Assembly (NCBI GenBank): GCA_963969595.1
Contig: OZ018412.1
Coordinates: 15,502,501 to 15,566,500 of the forward strand
Direction: 5' to 3'
Source of the DNA: Neckera pumila
Taxonomy: Eukaryota > Streptophyta > Bryopsida > Hypnales > Neckeraceae
Length of the DNA stretch: 64,000 nt
The notes beneath the pieces are model-generated. The model had not been told where the DNA came from and made no database searches. It worked only from the letters and a program-made list of their open reading frames with translations. Each line of letters starts with the position of its first letter. Position 1 is the first letter of the stretch. Below are positions 25,035 to 34,747 of the stretch, in pieces. The position numbers and the translations under genes were made by a program.

Positions 25035-25068
25035 CATTAGAACACAAGTGGACTCTTAGAAAGGCCCT
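25035..25068 (+). repeat. Left inverted repeat of the cassette
   Basis: CATTAGAACACAAGTGGACT plus two further bases is identical to the reverse complement at 36533-36554. The following 'tagaaaggccc' matches 'atggaaggccc' on the other side with changes. It lies directly after the 53-bp tandem array. Confidence 0.8.
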
Positions 25069-25750
25069 CCAAGAAAGTTACTGTTGGGTCCAAGAATTGG
25101 GTATCTTGCTTAAAAAAGTGTACTTTTTTCATATTTGTTTACCCTCCAGTAGCACGGCCATGGACTTCAGCAACCTACAATACGGCTTTAAGTGGGGCCC
25201 TGCAGCTGAGTTGGCTTGTAAGGATGGAACATATAAAAGAATATTGGTCATTGACCCTCCTAGGAAATGATCACAGTTGAGCGACGTATGTACTAACGGA
25301 ATCATTTTAAACAATATCCGAGACTTGCATTTGTATATTTTAATGAGGTCCTTGTTTGCCAATGAAGATGTACAGGTGGACATTGTTGGCGGGAAGGATG
25401 TTGGCTGAAAGATGGTTAGGGTTTAGTTGGACAGGCATTTGGCGCTATGAAAGTAGGAACATGGAACAATTTTCAAAGCAAAAGAGCAACTCGGTAATGT
25501 TCTGCGTGCAGAGAAATAGCTGCAACACCAAGCAATTTGTTGATGTAGAGTATAGTAGATGAGTATCGTTCATCGATCGATAGTATAGTGTTTGCTAGAT
25601 CAAATTTGAAGCCGACCTGCTTGTGCATGCTGCAGCAGAGAATCTAGTGTGGAAAAGTAAGTTGCATTTAGTAGTTCCCGGTTGTGGTAAAAGAGAGGGA
25701 TCGATGGAGCGATCAAGTATTGTTTCCAGTCTGTAGGAATACATAGGATC

Positions 25751-27181
25751 ATGGCGTTGAGAGACGTCACAAACCGGGAGCCCAAGAATTATATACCTCA
25801 AGTTCAGCTGGCGCTGAAATACGCACCCCTCATACGTCGAGGTAAGAACCTCAATGGTCAGGCTAGTCTTGACAATTTTCCGATACGGAGGGCAGCCGGT
25901 GAAAACCATATTGATCTATGGGTTGACGGTAGTCTCTACCCGGTTGATCCCGCCAGCAACAGTCCTCCTATATTTGCAACTGTGAAAGAATACTTGGAGT
26001 TCTTATGCGAGGGAGAAAATGGCATGCTTGGTTATACTAAGCGGCTAAAGATTCATGGTGGCGGAACTTTCTCAGTGTCCACAGTGGAGGCATTGAAAAA
26101 ATGTGTTGCTAATTTGAAATCAAGAGTGGTTATTTATGAGAATGAGATATGTGTCTTGACTCTCAGATGTCAAGAACTCCAGTTTCAACTGGAATTATGC
26201 AGTGAACGATGTTTGAAGGAACGAGAGGAGCTCTGTGTTGCCTTGAGAGATATCTCTATTGCAAACATGCAAGAGTGTGATAACTTGCAAAATGTGGTGA
26301 GGACGTTAGAATCGACATGTAGTGAATTGAGGATGCAAGCTTCTGCTTTAATTTCAAGTCGGTATATAGAAGACGAGCAACACAAAGAGAAGGTACAAAC
26401 ACTCGAAGTAGAAATTTCTAAGTGCAAAGTTGATTTCGAGAAATTAGAGCAGAAGATGAGGACCATGGTGAAGACCCCATTAGGCTTCCGTCAGCGAGTT
26501 CATAAGAAGATCAAGAGTATAGATGAGCTATCTAGCGGGTCAGGATATGCCAAACAAAGGAGGTCCATGTTGTGAGCACAATTACAGCCAAATGTTGTAG
26601 GCTCTTTGCAACGGTCTAACAGGGAAGGAAGTTCCAAGAAGCAGCTTATGGGAGATGCAACTACTCAAAACAAAACTACTATTGCGCTTGGATACATTCT
26701 ATCTAAAGGAGAGGCAAGTGCTCTTATGAGCCAACCGAAGATGAATGATGCCAAAAACCATGTTGTGAAAGATGTGTTTAAAAAGATTGGCGATAGCATA
26801 GGACCAGAAGCTATGTTGGCAGCATGCGATGGATCCGGTGTATCCCAACGAGGATACGGAGCAATATACCGAACGTTAAAAAATCGGATAGGGATAGTTT
26901 CCTCTGGATTAAAGGCCAAAATTCTCCCAGCACCACATAGATTAGCGGGACTGAGGAAGGACATGAACGCAAAGCTGCCGCAATTCATAGGGAAATATTA
27001 TCATGTTGAGGGTAGAAGATCAATACCATCAGTGCGAAGGGCCGGGAAGGATATTGTTGCAGCGAAAGAAGTAATATTGAATAGCCGCAACAATCTGTTT
27101 GTAGACCTGGAAGTAGTCCAACGTAGTATGGTGTTGTTTTACGGCATGACAGTGGAAGGTAAGCACGCCGAGGTTTCCTAA
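25751..27181 (+). pseudogene. Gene A: coiled-coil protein with an uncharacterised C-terminal domain, one TGA stop
   Basis: One reading frame of 477 codons is interrupted by a single TGA at 26573-26575. Residues 1-100 are globular with no domain I can name. Residues ~105-255 are heptad-rich (coiled coil; repeated Leu, Glu, Cys). After the TGA comes a conserved-looking domain with ALGYILSKGEASALM, MLAACDGSGVSQRGYGAIYR, and LFVDLEVVQRSMVLFYGMTV near the end. The last codons run straight through a good splice donor (GTGGAAG|GTAAGC at about 27160), so further exons probably once followed. None is recognisable before the convergent dioxygenase gene. A TATA-like 'catataaaag' lies near 25230. I do not recognise the family. 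It could be the element's recombinase, but no catalytic signature is visible. Confidence 0.55.
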
Positions 27182-27268
27182 GGTGGTCCTCCCTAGGCCC
27201 GAATTTTCCTCTAATGTATCTAGTTTATTAGTGTTATTTTACTTTTATGAATTAATTTTACATATTAA

Positions 27269-27675
27269 GTAGCGGTTTTGCTTATAATATATTTAGAGGT
27301 AAATTTTTTTTACATAAATAGCGGTTTAGCTTACAACATATTTAGAGGTAAATTTTTTTTTACATAAATAGCGGTTTTTGCTTAAAACATATTTAGAGGT
27401 AAATTCTTTTTACATAAATAACGGTTTTTGCTTATAACATATTTAGAGGTAAATTTTTTTTACATAAATAGCGGTTTTTGCTTAAGACATATTTAGAGGT
27501 AAATTTTTTTTACATAAATAGCAGTTTTTGCTTATAACATATTTAGAGGTAAATTTTTTTACATAAATAGTGGTTTTTGCTTAAAACATATTTAGAGGTA
27601 AATTTTTTTACATAAATAGCGGTTTTTGGTTATAACATATTTAGAGGTAAATTTTTTTACATAAATAGAGATTAT
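27269..27675. repeat. ~55-bp tandem array, eight copies, with dimeric sub-structure
   Basis: The unit 'atagcggtttttgcttataacatatttagaggtaaa' plus a T-run and 'acata' recurs eight times. From copy 3 on, the word before CATATTTAGAGG alternates: aaaa, ataa, aaga, ataa, aaaa, ataa. This indicates expansion by ~110-bp dimers. The array lies at the 3' side of gene A, possibly in its former intron, and between two convergent genes. Confidence 0.9.
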
Positions 27676-28351
27676 ATTGTTATTGTTACATATATAGAGG
27701 TGGAACCAATCTTCTAAACACCCTAAACCGCAGAGTTAGTACTTAAAATATAGTAAATAAATCAATGACATAAGCCAAACAAATGAATTGTTTGAAGTTT
27801 CATTTTTGATTTTATAATTGAATCCTTTGAGATTTTAATTGACTATTATATTTTTATTGTAGTTTTTAATTGGCTATTATAATTTTATTTAATGTTTTAT
27901 TATTTATATTCTTTTAATGTTTTAGTTTGCATTTTGCCTTTTATTTAATTTTGGTTGTTCTAAATTTTTTTAATTAATTTTAGTTTTTAATCAAGTACTT
28001 TATTTTAATATAATTTTTTTATAATGACTTTTACTATTTTATTTTTATGTTTATTAAAATAGATACATTTTTACTATTACAAAATTTCCATATAAAGTCT
28101 ATTCTCCAATCCTAACGTTCAAAACATCTAATGGCAACTTGATGAACTTGATGTATGAATAAGCGTTGTACATTAAACATTTTAGATTCTATATCTATAC
28201 ATTTAGATCTATGATTGCTATTACTAGTGTTTTGTATAAAATTTGGAACTTACACTTAAAAAATTATTTTGTAATTTGATTACAAACAAGATATTCACAA
28301 TTTTTAAATGAATAATGTTATGATGCAACTCTAGTACTTCTCTATTAGTAC
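27676..28351. other. AT-rich spacer between convergent genes
   Basis: Very AT-rich, many poly-T runs. No coding frame is seen. It would contain the 3' ends of gene A and the dioxygenase gene. Confidence 0.6.
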
Positions 28352-29447
28352 CTAAAATCCTAAATTTTTTAATGCTTCTAAACCTGCTTTTAAAAAAATG
28401 GGCTTCACCAAGAGGGCAACTCCATATTGCTTGTACCTTGTATTTTGAATTGTACCATGGTTTATTTTTGAAGCATCAAAACATATTAAGGTCCCACGTG
28501 TTGGACGGAAAAATAATCCATAGTCCTTCATAGGGAATTGTGCCCGTTCAATTTGAGAATGGTCTACAATCTCTGCAAAATATGTTGAATTCAGTTACAA
28601 CATCAAACACTAATAAATCCAACAATTTTTTAAAAACTTTTAGTATAACATACAATGAGATACTTTTATACTAGTTTTAAAAGAAATTTTGTCAAAGAAA
28701 ATTACCTTCATGAACCCAAAATATGAATCCAGAACCCCCATCTTTATCATCTATATGGTCAGGTGACCAATAGTTCTCTGTCACGCTCATTGTCGTAAAT
28801 GGAGAATATCCAATTCGACCCCACAATGTTTCGAATTCCCTAGACACTAAATTTTCCAATTCATTAATCCAAGATGACATTTTTAGATTCAACACGTCGT
28901 ATACTCTATTAGTTGTTCGGGCACTAAGTGTGTGTAAATCTACAGCCGAAATTGGCATAATTCTTTCCCTACCTTTTCTATTACTTTGCACATATATACC
29001 AAATTCAAGTGGTGTAAGTCTCCATCCGAAAACAACCATATCCCCGCCTCTCTTCTCCTTACCCCTATCTACTATTCCTCCTGCCTTATATAGTATACTA
29101 TATTCTGTGGTCAATATGTCAATTAATTCATTTGAGAAAAAATTAAAATCAATTATTGCTACTACTGTTTTGTTTTCTACCAAAATTACAGAAGTAGTGA
29201 TTTCTTTTAAGGCATTTAAATTATCTATCTTTTTAGATACATATAAAACATGGTGAATTCCCATTGGAATCGAAATACCCTGTGATCTAAACTTCTCTAT
29301 TACAACTTCATCCGGGCTTGTAACATTTACACTAGCATAGAATATTGATTTAACATCCTTTTTAGCATGTTTTTTAGATTTATAATGAAACTCAAGCTGC
29401 GCTTGAGTTTTCATTTTTCTGTCACATCTATCACACTTATACTCCAT
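28352..29447 (-). CDS. C2H2 zinc finger fused to a TET/JBP-like 2OG-Fe(II) dioxygenase
   Basis: Two exons: 29447-28706 and 28572-28352, joined across a 133-nt intron with GTAATT donor and TTTTGCAG acceptor, give an uninterrupted 320-aa protein. Residues 5-27 form a C2H2 finger (C5-x2-C8-x12-H21-x5-H27). The C-terminal half has a 2-oxoglutarate/Fe(II) dioxygenase signature: H231-x-D233 (in SPDHIDDKDGGSG), the distal H286 (FDASKINHGT) and R293 seven residues later. A turn of the type F-R-P-T-R-G-T-L-I-C-F precedes H286, as is usual before the third ligand. TET/JBP enzymes oxidise 5-methylpyrimidines in DNA. This substrate is inferred, and AlkB-like or other 2OG families are possible alternatives. 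The second exon restores the domain, so the gene looks intact. It converges on gene A. Its upstream region carries a perfect hairpin and simple repeats. Confidence 0.7.
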
Positions 29448-29600
29448 ACTAAATTAAGAAATGAAACAATCTCTTCAGCATTAGCGCTAGCAAAATAAGA
29501 ATAGAACCTTATTAGCTGTTAAGGTTTCACTTTTTTCTTTTCTAAATTCTAAATTCTCTGTCAATACAACATCGCCGCTCTCGAAACAAGAATGCTGCTA

Positions 29601-29747
29601 GTGCTTTGATGTTTCATCTCTTAAATTGAGTCCTTTGATGTTTCACATTTTAAATTGAGTCTTTTGATGTTTAATTTCTTAAATAATTGAGTCCTTTGAT
29701 GTTTCATTTCTCAAATTTAAGAAATGAAACATCAAAGGACTCAATTA
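29601..29747. repeat. Direct repeats ending in a perfect 28-bp hairpin
   Basis: Four ~30-bp copies of 'ttgagtcctttgatgtttcat' (near 29601, 29626, 29654 and 29687) are followed by a perfect inverted repeat: arms 29684-29711 and 29720-29747, 8-nt loop CAAATTTA. It lies 150-300 bp upstream of the dioxygenase start, in the likely promoter. Confidence 0.9.
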
Positions 29748-29764
29748 TCCAACAAAGGTCAAAA

Positions 29765-29930
29765 AGGTAACTAAATATATAAATAAATATAAATAAATAA
29801 CTAAAAGTAAATAACTAAAAGTAAAAGTAAAGAAGTAAATAACTAAAAGTAAAAGTAAAGAAGTAAATAACTAAAAGTAAAAGAAGTAAATACCTAAAAA
29901 GTAAAAGTAAATAACTTAAAGAATGTTATA
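29765..29930. repeat. AT-rich simple repeat (AACTAAAAGTAAAAGTAAAGAAGTAAAT)n
   Basis: About five imperfect ~28-bp copies made of AAAGTAAA and AAATAACT words. Non-coding. Confidence 0.85.
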
Positions 29931-30031
29931 TCATTGAAATTAGTGAAGATTATTACACATGTTGAATTAAAAGTGAAAACAACAAAAAATGATGTAAATA
30001 AAACCTACTCAAAATCTACATAAAACCTACT

Positions 30032-30266
30032 TTAACCCCTAAAGGACCGGATTTTGAAAGGGAAGATGTACCTCATTTGTACATTAGAGCTTGTGAATTG
30101 AACGGTTTCGGGTCACAGGTTACTTTGCACTTTGGAATTTTGTATAAATTTGAGAAATGCAAATTACAAGTTGCAATTTTTTGCAATCCTCATAAAACCC
30201 TATTTTGAACGCGGCCATAATTTTTTTCTGGATTTACCACTGCCAAATATAGGTCAGATTGCTTAA
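30032..30266. mobile_element. Truncated TTAA-family ends (two same-orientation 5' termini)
   Basis: TTAACCCCTAAAGGACC occurs at 30032 and again at 30263 in the same orientation. No matching right terminus (TTTAGGGGTTAA) follows within the next kilobase. The simplest reading is two truncated or nested copies of the 0.9-kb family; the text after each start has diverged from copies 1-4. The stretch 30267-31081 beyond it is AT-rich and has no gene I recognise. Confidence 0.5.
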
Positions 30267-31081
30267 CCCCTAAAGGACCATGCTCATCCCTAAAATTTTA
30301 TCACTTTCTTGTGATGCTTTCAAAAAGGCAATTGTATCTCTTGATTGGTATTCATGTAGAGAACTTCACCGTTGAAACTCAAAGAGGACTTAGTCATGAG
30401 ATTGTACATCAATTTTTAGAAAAATCTACCGTATACATTACATGATTATCAGGTTTGATCATAAGTTGTTTTCTAAAAAATTTGAACAAAACCAACAGGT
30501 CATTCATTGCAAGCTCTCTCATAAATTTAAAAACCATGATTAGTGTTTGAAAGTTTAGGAGCATACAAAGATGTACTATATCTAGGTGCTCACAAAAAAT
30601 GGTGTTCTAAAACTAAATACAACAACAATGATTGATTCTCAAAGATTTATGTTTGAATGAAGTGACTTGTTGGTGACTCGTTGAGCTGGTGTTTGTGATT
30701 GTTATTAACTTTTACATTGCAAAAGTGTTTTAGAGAATTCAAATATATATTTGGAATATTCCAAAATAATATAAAATATGTAGAAAAGATTCCAATTATT
30801 CTGAAAAGATTCCATTTAAAATATATTAAACATTTTTCGTAATTATTTTATAGTGTTAATGATGTAGTATTGGAAAATATTTTACATATTGAACACTTCT
30901 TTTTTTTTACAAATGTGACGTCCAAGTGTGAAAACGCCCTCCAAGTCATCAACCGCCCTAACTACTTTGTCCCAAGTTTACCTATGTTGACGTTTTAGTT
31001 TTTTCCCAATGAATCAATCAACGTAATTGCAAATCTTAAAAGATTTTTGTGTTCTTGTAACAAACATTTTCAATTCTCTAG

Positions 31082-31516
31082 TTAACACTGAGTCAAAATT
31101 ATGAAATCCAAACAAGTTATTAAAGTAATGAAATTATTCGTAGACACAATGTGTCCACCTGATCCTTTAGGGATTAAGTGGTTGGTAATACGACAATCAA
31201 CTTTAATGGCTTTTGCTTCAGCTAAGCTCAAAATGTCACAATCTGCGCCGGAAGTGGTGCAGTTGTATGCAATCATAATCCAGATGACTAGTGATTGTCA
31301 TACGGGCCTAACCAATGTCGTTGCAGTTGACGTTTGCCTCGTTAAGGCAGCCATAGAAAGGTTCCCCAAAAGGACTCTTATTTCCCGCGTTTCACAGTTT
31401 TCAATGATCCTTTGCTCCACATCTAATCTAGCTTTCCTTAGCTCGGTTTTTGTTCCAGTGTCCCATACTTGAATTTTACAATATAGCTTTCTATTTGTTT
31501 TGTTTTGCTGCAGCAT
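31082..31516 (-). CDS. Possible small gene, divergent from gene C
   Basis: A minus-strand frame runs from 31516 to 31082 with one internal stop near 31298. The first part is helix-forming (ELRKARLDVEQRIIENCE) and the rest contains ILSLAEAKAIKVDCRITNHL. A competing 123-codon plus-strand frame covers the same DNA (31101-31472), and only one can be real. I prefer the minus frame because its composition is more protein-like and it would share a short divergent promoter with gene C (start 31606). No family is recognised. Confidence 0.3.
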
Positions 31517-31605
31517 AGATAATAGTATTGTTTCGGTCCTTTGTCTCTACGTCGTTGTAGAAGTAAGAAGTTGTTGCGTTCACAAAATAGTAGTCTCAAA
31601 TCACA

Positions 31606-33624
31606 ATGGCCACCAGTCGGGCCAAAGGAAAGGCACGCGCCGAAACTTTGGAGAGGACCCCGGCCAAGCGCCAATCCAGGAAGCTCGCTCGAGAGCCTTT
31701 TCCTGAAGTGCATAGTTTGGATCATGAGGATGAAGTTCAACGTGACGTGCAAGAGAAAGGAGTGGGCTTTGTGACTGTCTGGGCGAGGCCTTTTGATCTT
31801 GGGAAGCTTCCCCAAACTATAGCCTGTGAGTTGATTAGAAGGGCGCCTTTGTTGTGCGGTAGTGACAATGCGAAATACCCGGCTAGTTTTTTCAAAGTCA
31901 CGGGCGGCCTGAGCGACAAAGGATTGCCATTCAGCAAGCTTGGAGACGAGGAGTTGCTGCCACTTGCTGACTTGATTGGCACCTCTCCTCTTAACAGTAA
32001 GAACAACCGCCACCCGTTGAAGTACATTACTGACTCTGCGGCTGCAAAGGATGCGCTACACATGTACCAACGTGTTTATGGCGGATCACAGCCAGACAAT
32101 TGTGAGTTTGGCACTAAGTTCATCCGAGGGTTGGCACTATTTTCAGAACGTAAGCAAAATGTTAATTGGGCGGTCTGAGCAGCGGAACTTGCTGCTAGTC
32201 GTGCCAAGACTCTCCAGAAGAACCCCCTCAAGCTAGTGCCTCCTTGTATTTGCGAGCAAATACAGTCGATGATAGATACATTTACATTCTACTTGACCCA
32301 AGCATACAAGGCGCAGAATTCAGACGTGAAGAGAAGGAAGGTGGAGTCTTTTGAAGGAGACTCAACGCTGCAATCTGCTCTAATCGAAGAAGAATTAGAC
32401 ATCAGGCCCATGCTACCACCAGTAAGAGGGAAGAAAGTCGGCTCCACCAACGTTGTGCAACAGAAGCGATCCGCGCCAGCAGCCCAAAAGACAATGGCCC
32501 AACTTGGATACAAATCTGATGCGGTTGCGCTAGCAATACTCGCTGAATCTATCCAAGCGCTGACGCCACTTGATTGTCTTCTGAAAAAATGTGCGAATGT
32601 AGAGGGGAGACTAATTCGGCAGCAATCTAGGCTGGAGTCCCTTGAGAGTGGACTAAGCAAGTGCAACAACAACTACGCCCAACACCATGCATTGGAGAAT
32701 CGTCTGTGGGACGATCACACAGCTTTGCGAACGCAAGTAAAAGAAGCCGCTGCTGCATGCAAACACGATGAGAAGACGCGCTTAGAAGCAGAAGCGAAGC
32801 GGATAGCTGCGGCCGCAACCCGTGTCACGGAGGTCTTAAAGGCAGACCAAAAAGTCATTGCAAAGTGCCAGGGTGAAATTGAATTGTGTCTTCAGCAGGT
32901 AAATGACCTACAAGATGATATTGGGCAATTGTCAGAGCAAATCGAGGTCCTGACCATTGAAAATAGCAGCTTGCGTCCGCAACCATTCTCCTGGTTATTG
33001 CCAGAGCAACGACATGAGCCGGCATTGGAAATTCACCTTGTTAAACCGTGTCCATGCTACAACCGTTTCTTTGTTGATTGTGCTTTTGTTGCACTTAATT
33101 GTGGTTGTCTCCTTTATCCGCATTGCATGTTTAAACTTGTGCTAGGTTCGCGAGTCTTCTGTCCAAAGTGTGAGATTCCTTCCACTACAACATGGCTTGC
33201 ACAGTGGGGTATTACATCGATCTTGGAATCCACTCCCGTAGCTCGCATTCCGGATAGCATGACGTCTTTAGCGTGGCGAGTTACTCCTCATATTGAACTA
33301 GTAGTGCTTGTGGATTCTGGCCCAACACCGGGAGTAATCGACAGTGTACAAGTCCATGGCATGTCACACCTCAAGGGACAAATGGCTTGTGAGCCCGCTT
33401 CCATTGTGCCCTCTGTTTCGGCTGTGTTGGGGGATCCCAATACACCTTCTGCTATGGCCGTAACCAAAGTTGTTCCTAACTCAGCCATCAGCAACGCTAC
33501 CGCACTGGAGTCGGCATCGACAGAAGTTGTTACCATTGCTGCCGCACTGGATTCTGCATCAACTAATGCTAGCATTAGCATTGTTGCCGCACTAGAGTAT
33601 GCTACGACTGTACTTAATTATTAA
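31606..33624 (+). pseudogene. Gene C: coiled-coil protein with RING-like Cys/His cluster, one TGA stop
   Basis: A 673-codon frame with one TGA at 32176-32178 (codon 191); otherwise it reads through. The start ATG at 31606 opens a Lys/Arg/Ala-rich basic leader (ATSRAKGKARAETLERTPAK). Codons ~50-190 are globular, ~295-455 form long coiled coils, and codons 482-522 hold a compact Cys/His cluster: C-P-C, then C, C-G-C, H-C and F-C-P-K-C, spaced like a degenerate RING or other treble-clef zinc module. The C-terminal 110 residues are Ala/Ser/Val/Thr-rich and low complexity. RING-type modules usually recruit E2 enzymes or bind zinc structurally; which applies here is unknown. It converges on gene D. 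The TGA may stem from a CGA arginine codon. Confidence 0.55.
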
Positions 33625-34238
33625 TGCTGCAGGTTGAGATAAATGCGTAGTATACTTTGGTTATAGCCAACAATACATTGTTGTGATTGTGCAATGTTTT
33701 TTGGATTCATGTAGTATCACTTCATAGTATCAAATGATTTTTGAAGAGTTCTCCTCGTGATTCAGGCGTTGGACTCAAAACCTCTGTGGTTTTCTTTTTA
33801 AACACTCCATGAATACAAACTAATATTTTGCCTTAATTTTGGATCATCTGTAAGTGTACATATTGGCAGTGAGTTAGTGTTTCTATTGTTGTGCACTTTG
33901 TCTTTGTGATGTTGGCTTCAGCTCTTTGCTCTCAGGTTTTGTACTAGCTTTGAGTTATATTTACACCTTACACATTCCCATATTCTGGTTGACATGTATC
34001 CCCTGCAAATTGGGCATCCTGAATATTTTGTGTACAAACCCATAAACTGGTTCATCATAATGCTAACACCAAATTTTTTCCGCACAATTCGCTCATACCA
34101 TATGTTTCTTTATCTATGACCAACTCATTGGATTCAAAACAAACAAAGATCTAGACTCTAGCTGCTGCCGCAATTTAATCAACTCGATTGCTTGAAGGCC
34201 AAAATACACTGAAGGCACAAAATTTGATTAAAAAAAAC
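33625..34238. other. 3' spacer of gene C
   Basis: No coding frame. AT-rich with short poly-T tracts, and presumably includes the 3' UTR of gene C. Confidence 0.5.
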
Positions 34239-34495
34239 TAACACACATTTTGTTAAAATTGAACTTTATTTTGTTAAAACTAGACTACTAGATTGAAAAA
34301 GCGATGGGGAGTGTTACCCTTCGCAATAGAGATAGGTCCCCATTTTTTCTACAACACTCTTATTCCGCAAATAAGAGCAGTGTGGAAAAATTGAGGACCT
34401 ATCTCTATTGCGAAGGGTAGCACTCCCCATCGCTTTTTCAATCTAGTAGTCTAGTTTTAACGAAATAAAGTTCAATTTTAACAAAATGTGTGTTA
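34239..34495. repeat. 257-bp foldback: 126-nt arms, 5-nt loop
   Basis: Arms 34239-34364 and 34370-34495 are reverse complements with 8 mismatches in 126 positions and no indels, separated by loop CCGCA. Outer ends read TAACACACATTTTG. An RNA across it would form a very long, nearly perfect hairpin. It sits between the convergent ends of genes C and D. It is either a MITE that inserted here or a long inverted-repeat RNA locus of the type processed into siRNA or young miRNA. The sequence does not decide between them. Confidence 0.9.
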
Positions 34496-34747
34496 ACTAC
34501 TCAAATCACTAGTTGCTTTACCAAAATGGGAATCATAGTATGTATTTCCAAGATGAAAAAATGTACAGTTTGGGTGCGAAAATACAAAATTGAACACTTA
34601 GTACACTAAAAAGACCCGAGGCCTTTGCGGCCACATTACCTAGCTTTCTATAGGCTGCACCTTCTACAACTGTTCCAATCTTCTCGTCGATATTCCTAAA
34701 CCTTTGTAAAAATTTCCTAAAAAGCCTCTAGTATTACTTGAGGTGCC

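Noticed and set aside
26185..26466. Minus-strand frame over gene A, and similar antisense frames over genes C and D
   Set aside because: Shadows of better-supported coding on the other strand.
26573..32178. Recoded TGA (selenocysteine or readthrough) in genes A and C
   Set aside because: TGA also breaks unrelated dead transposon genes in this window. C-to-T decay at CGA explains all of them.
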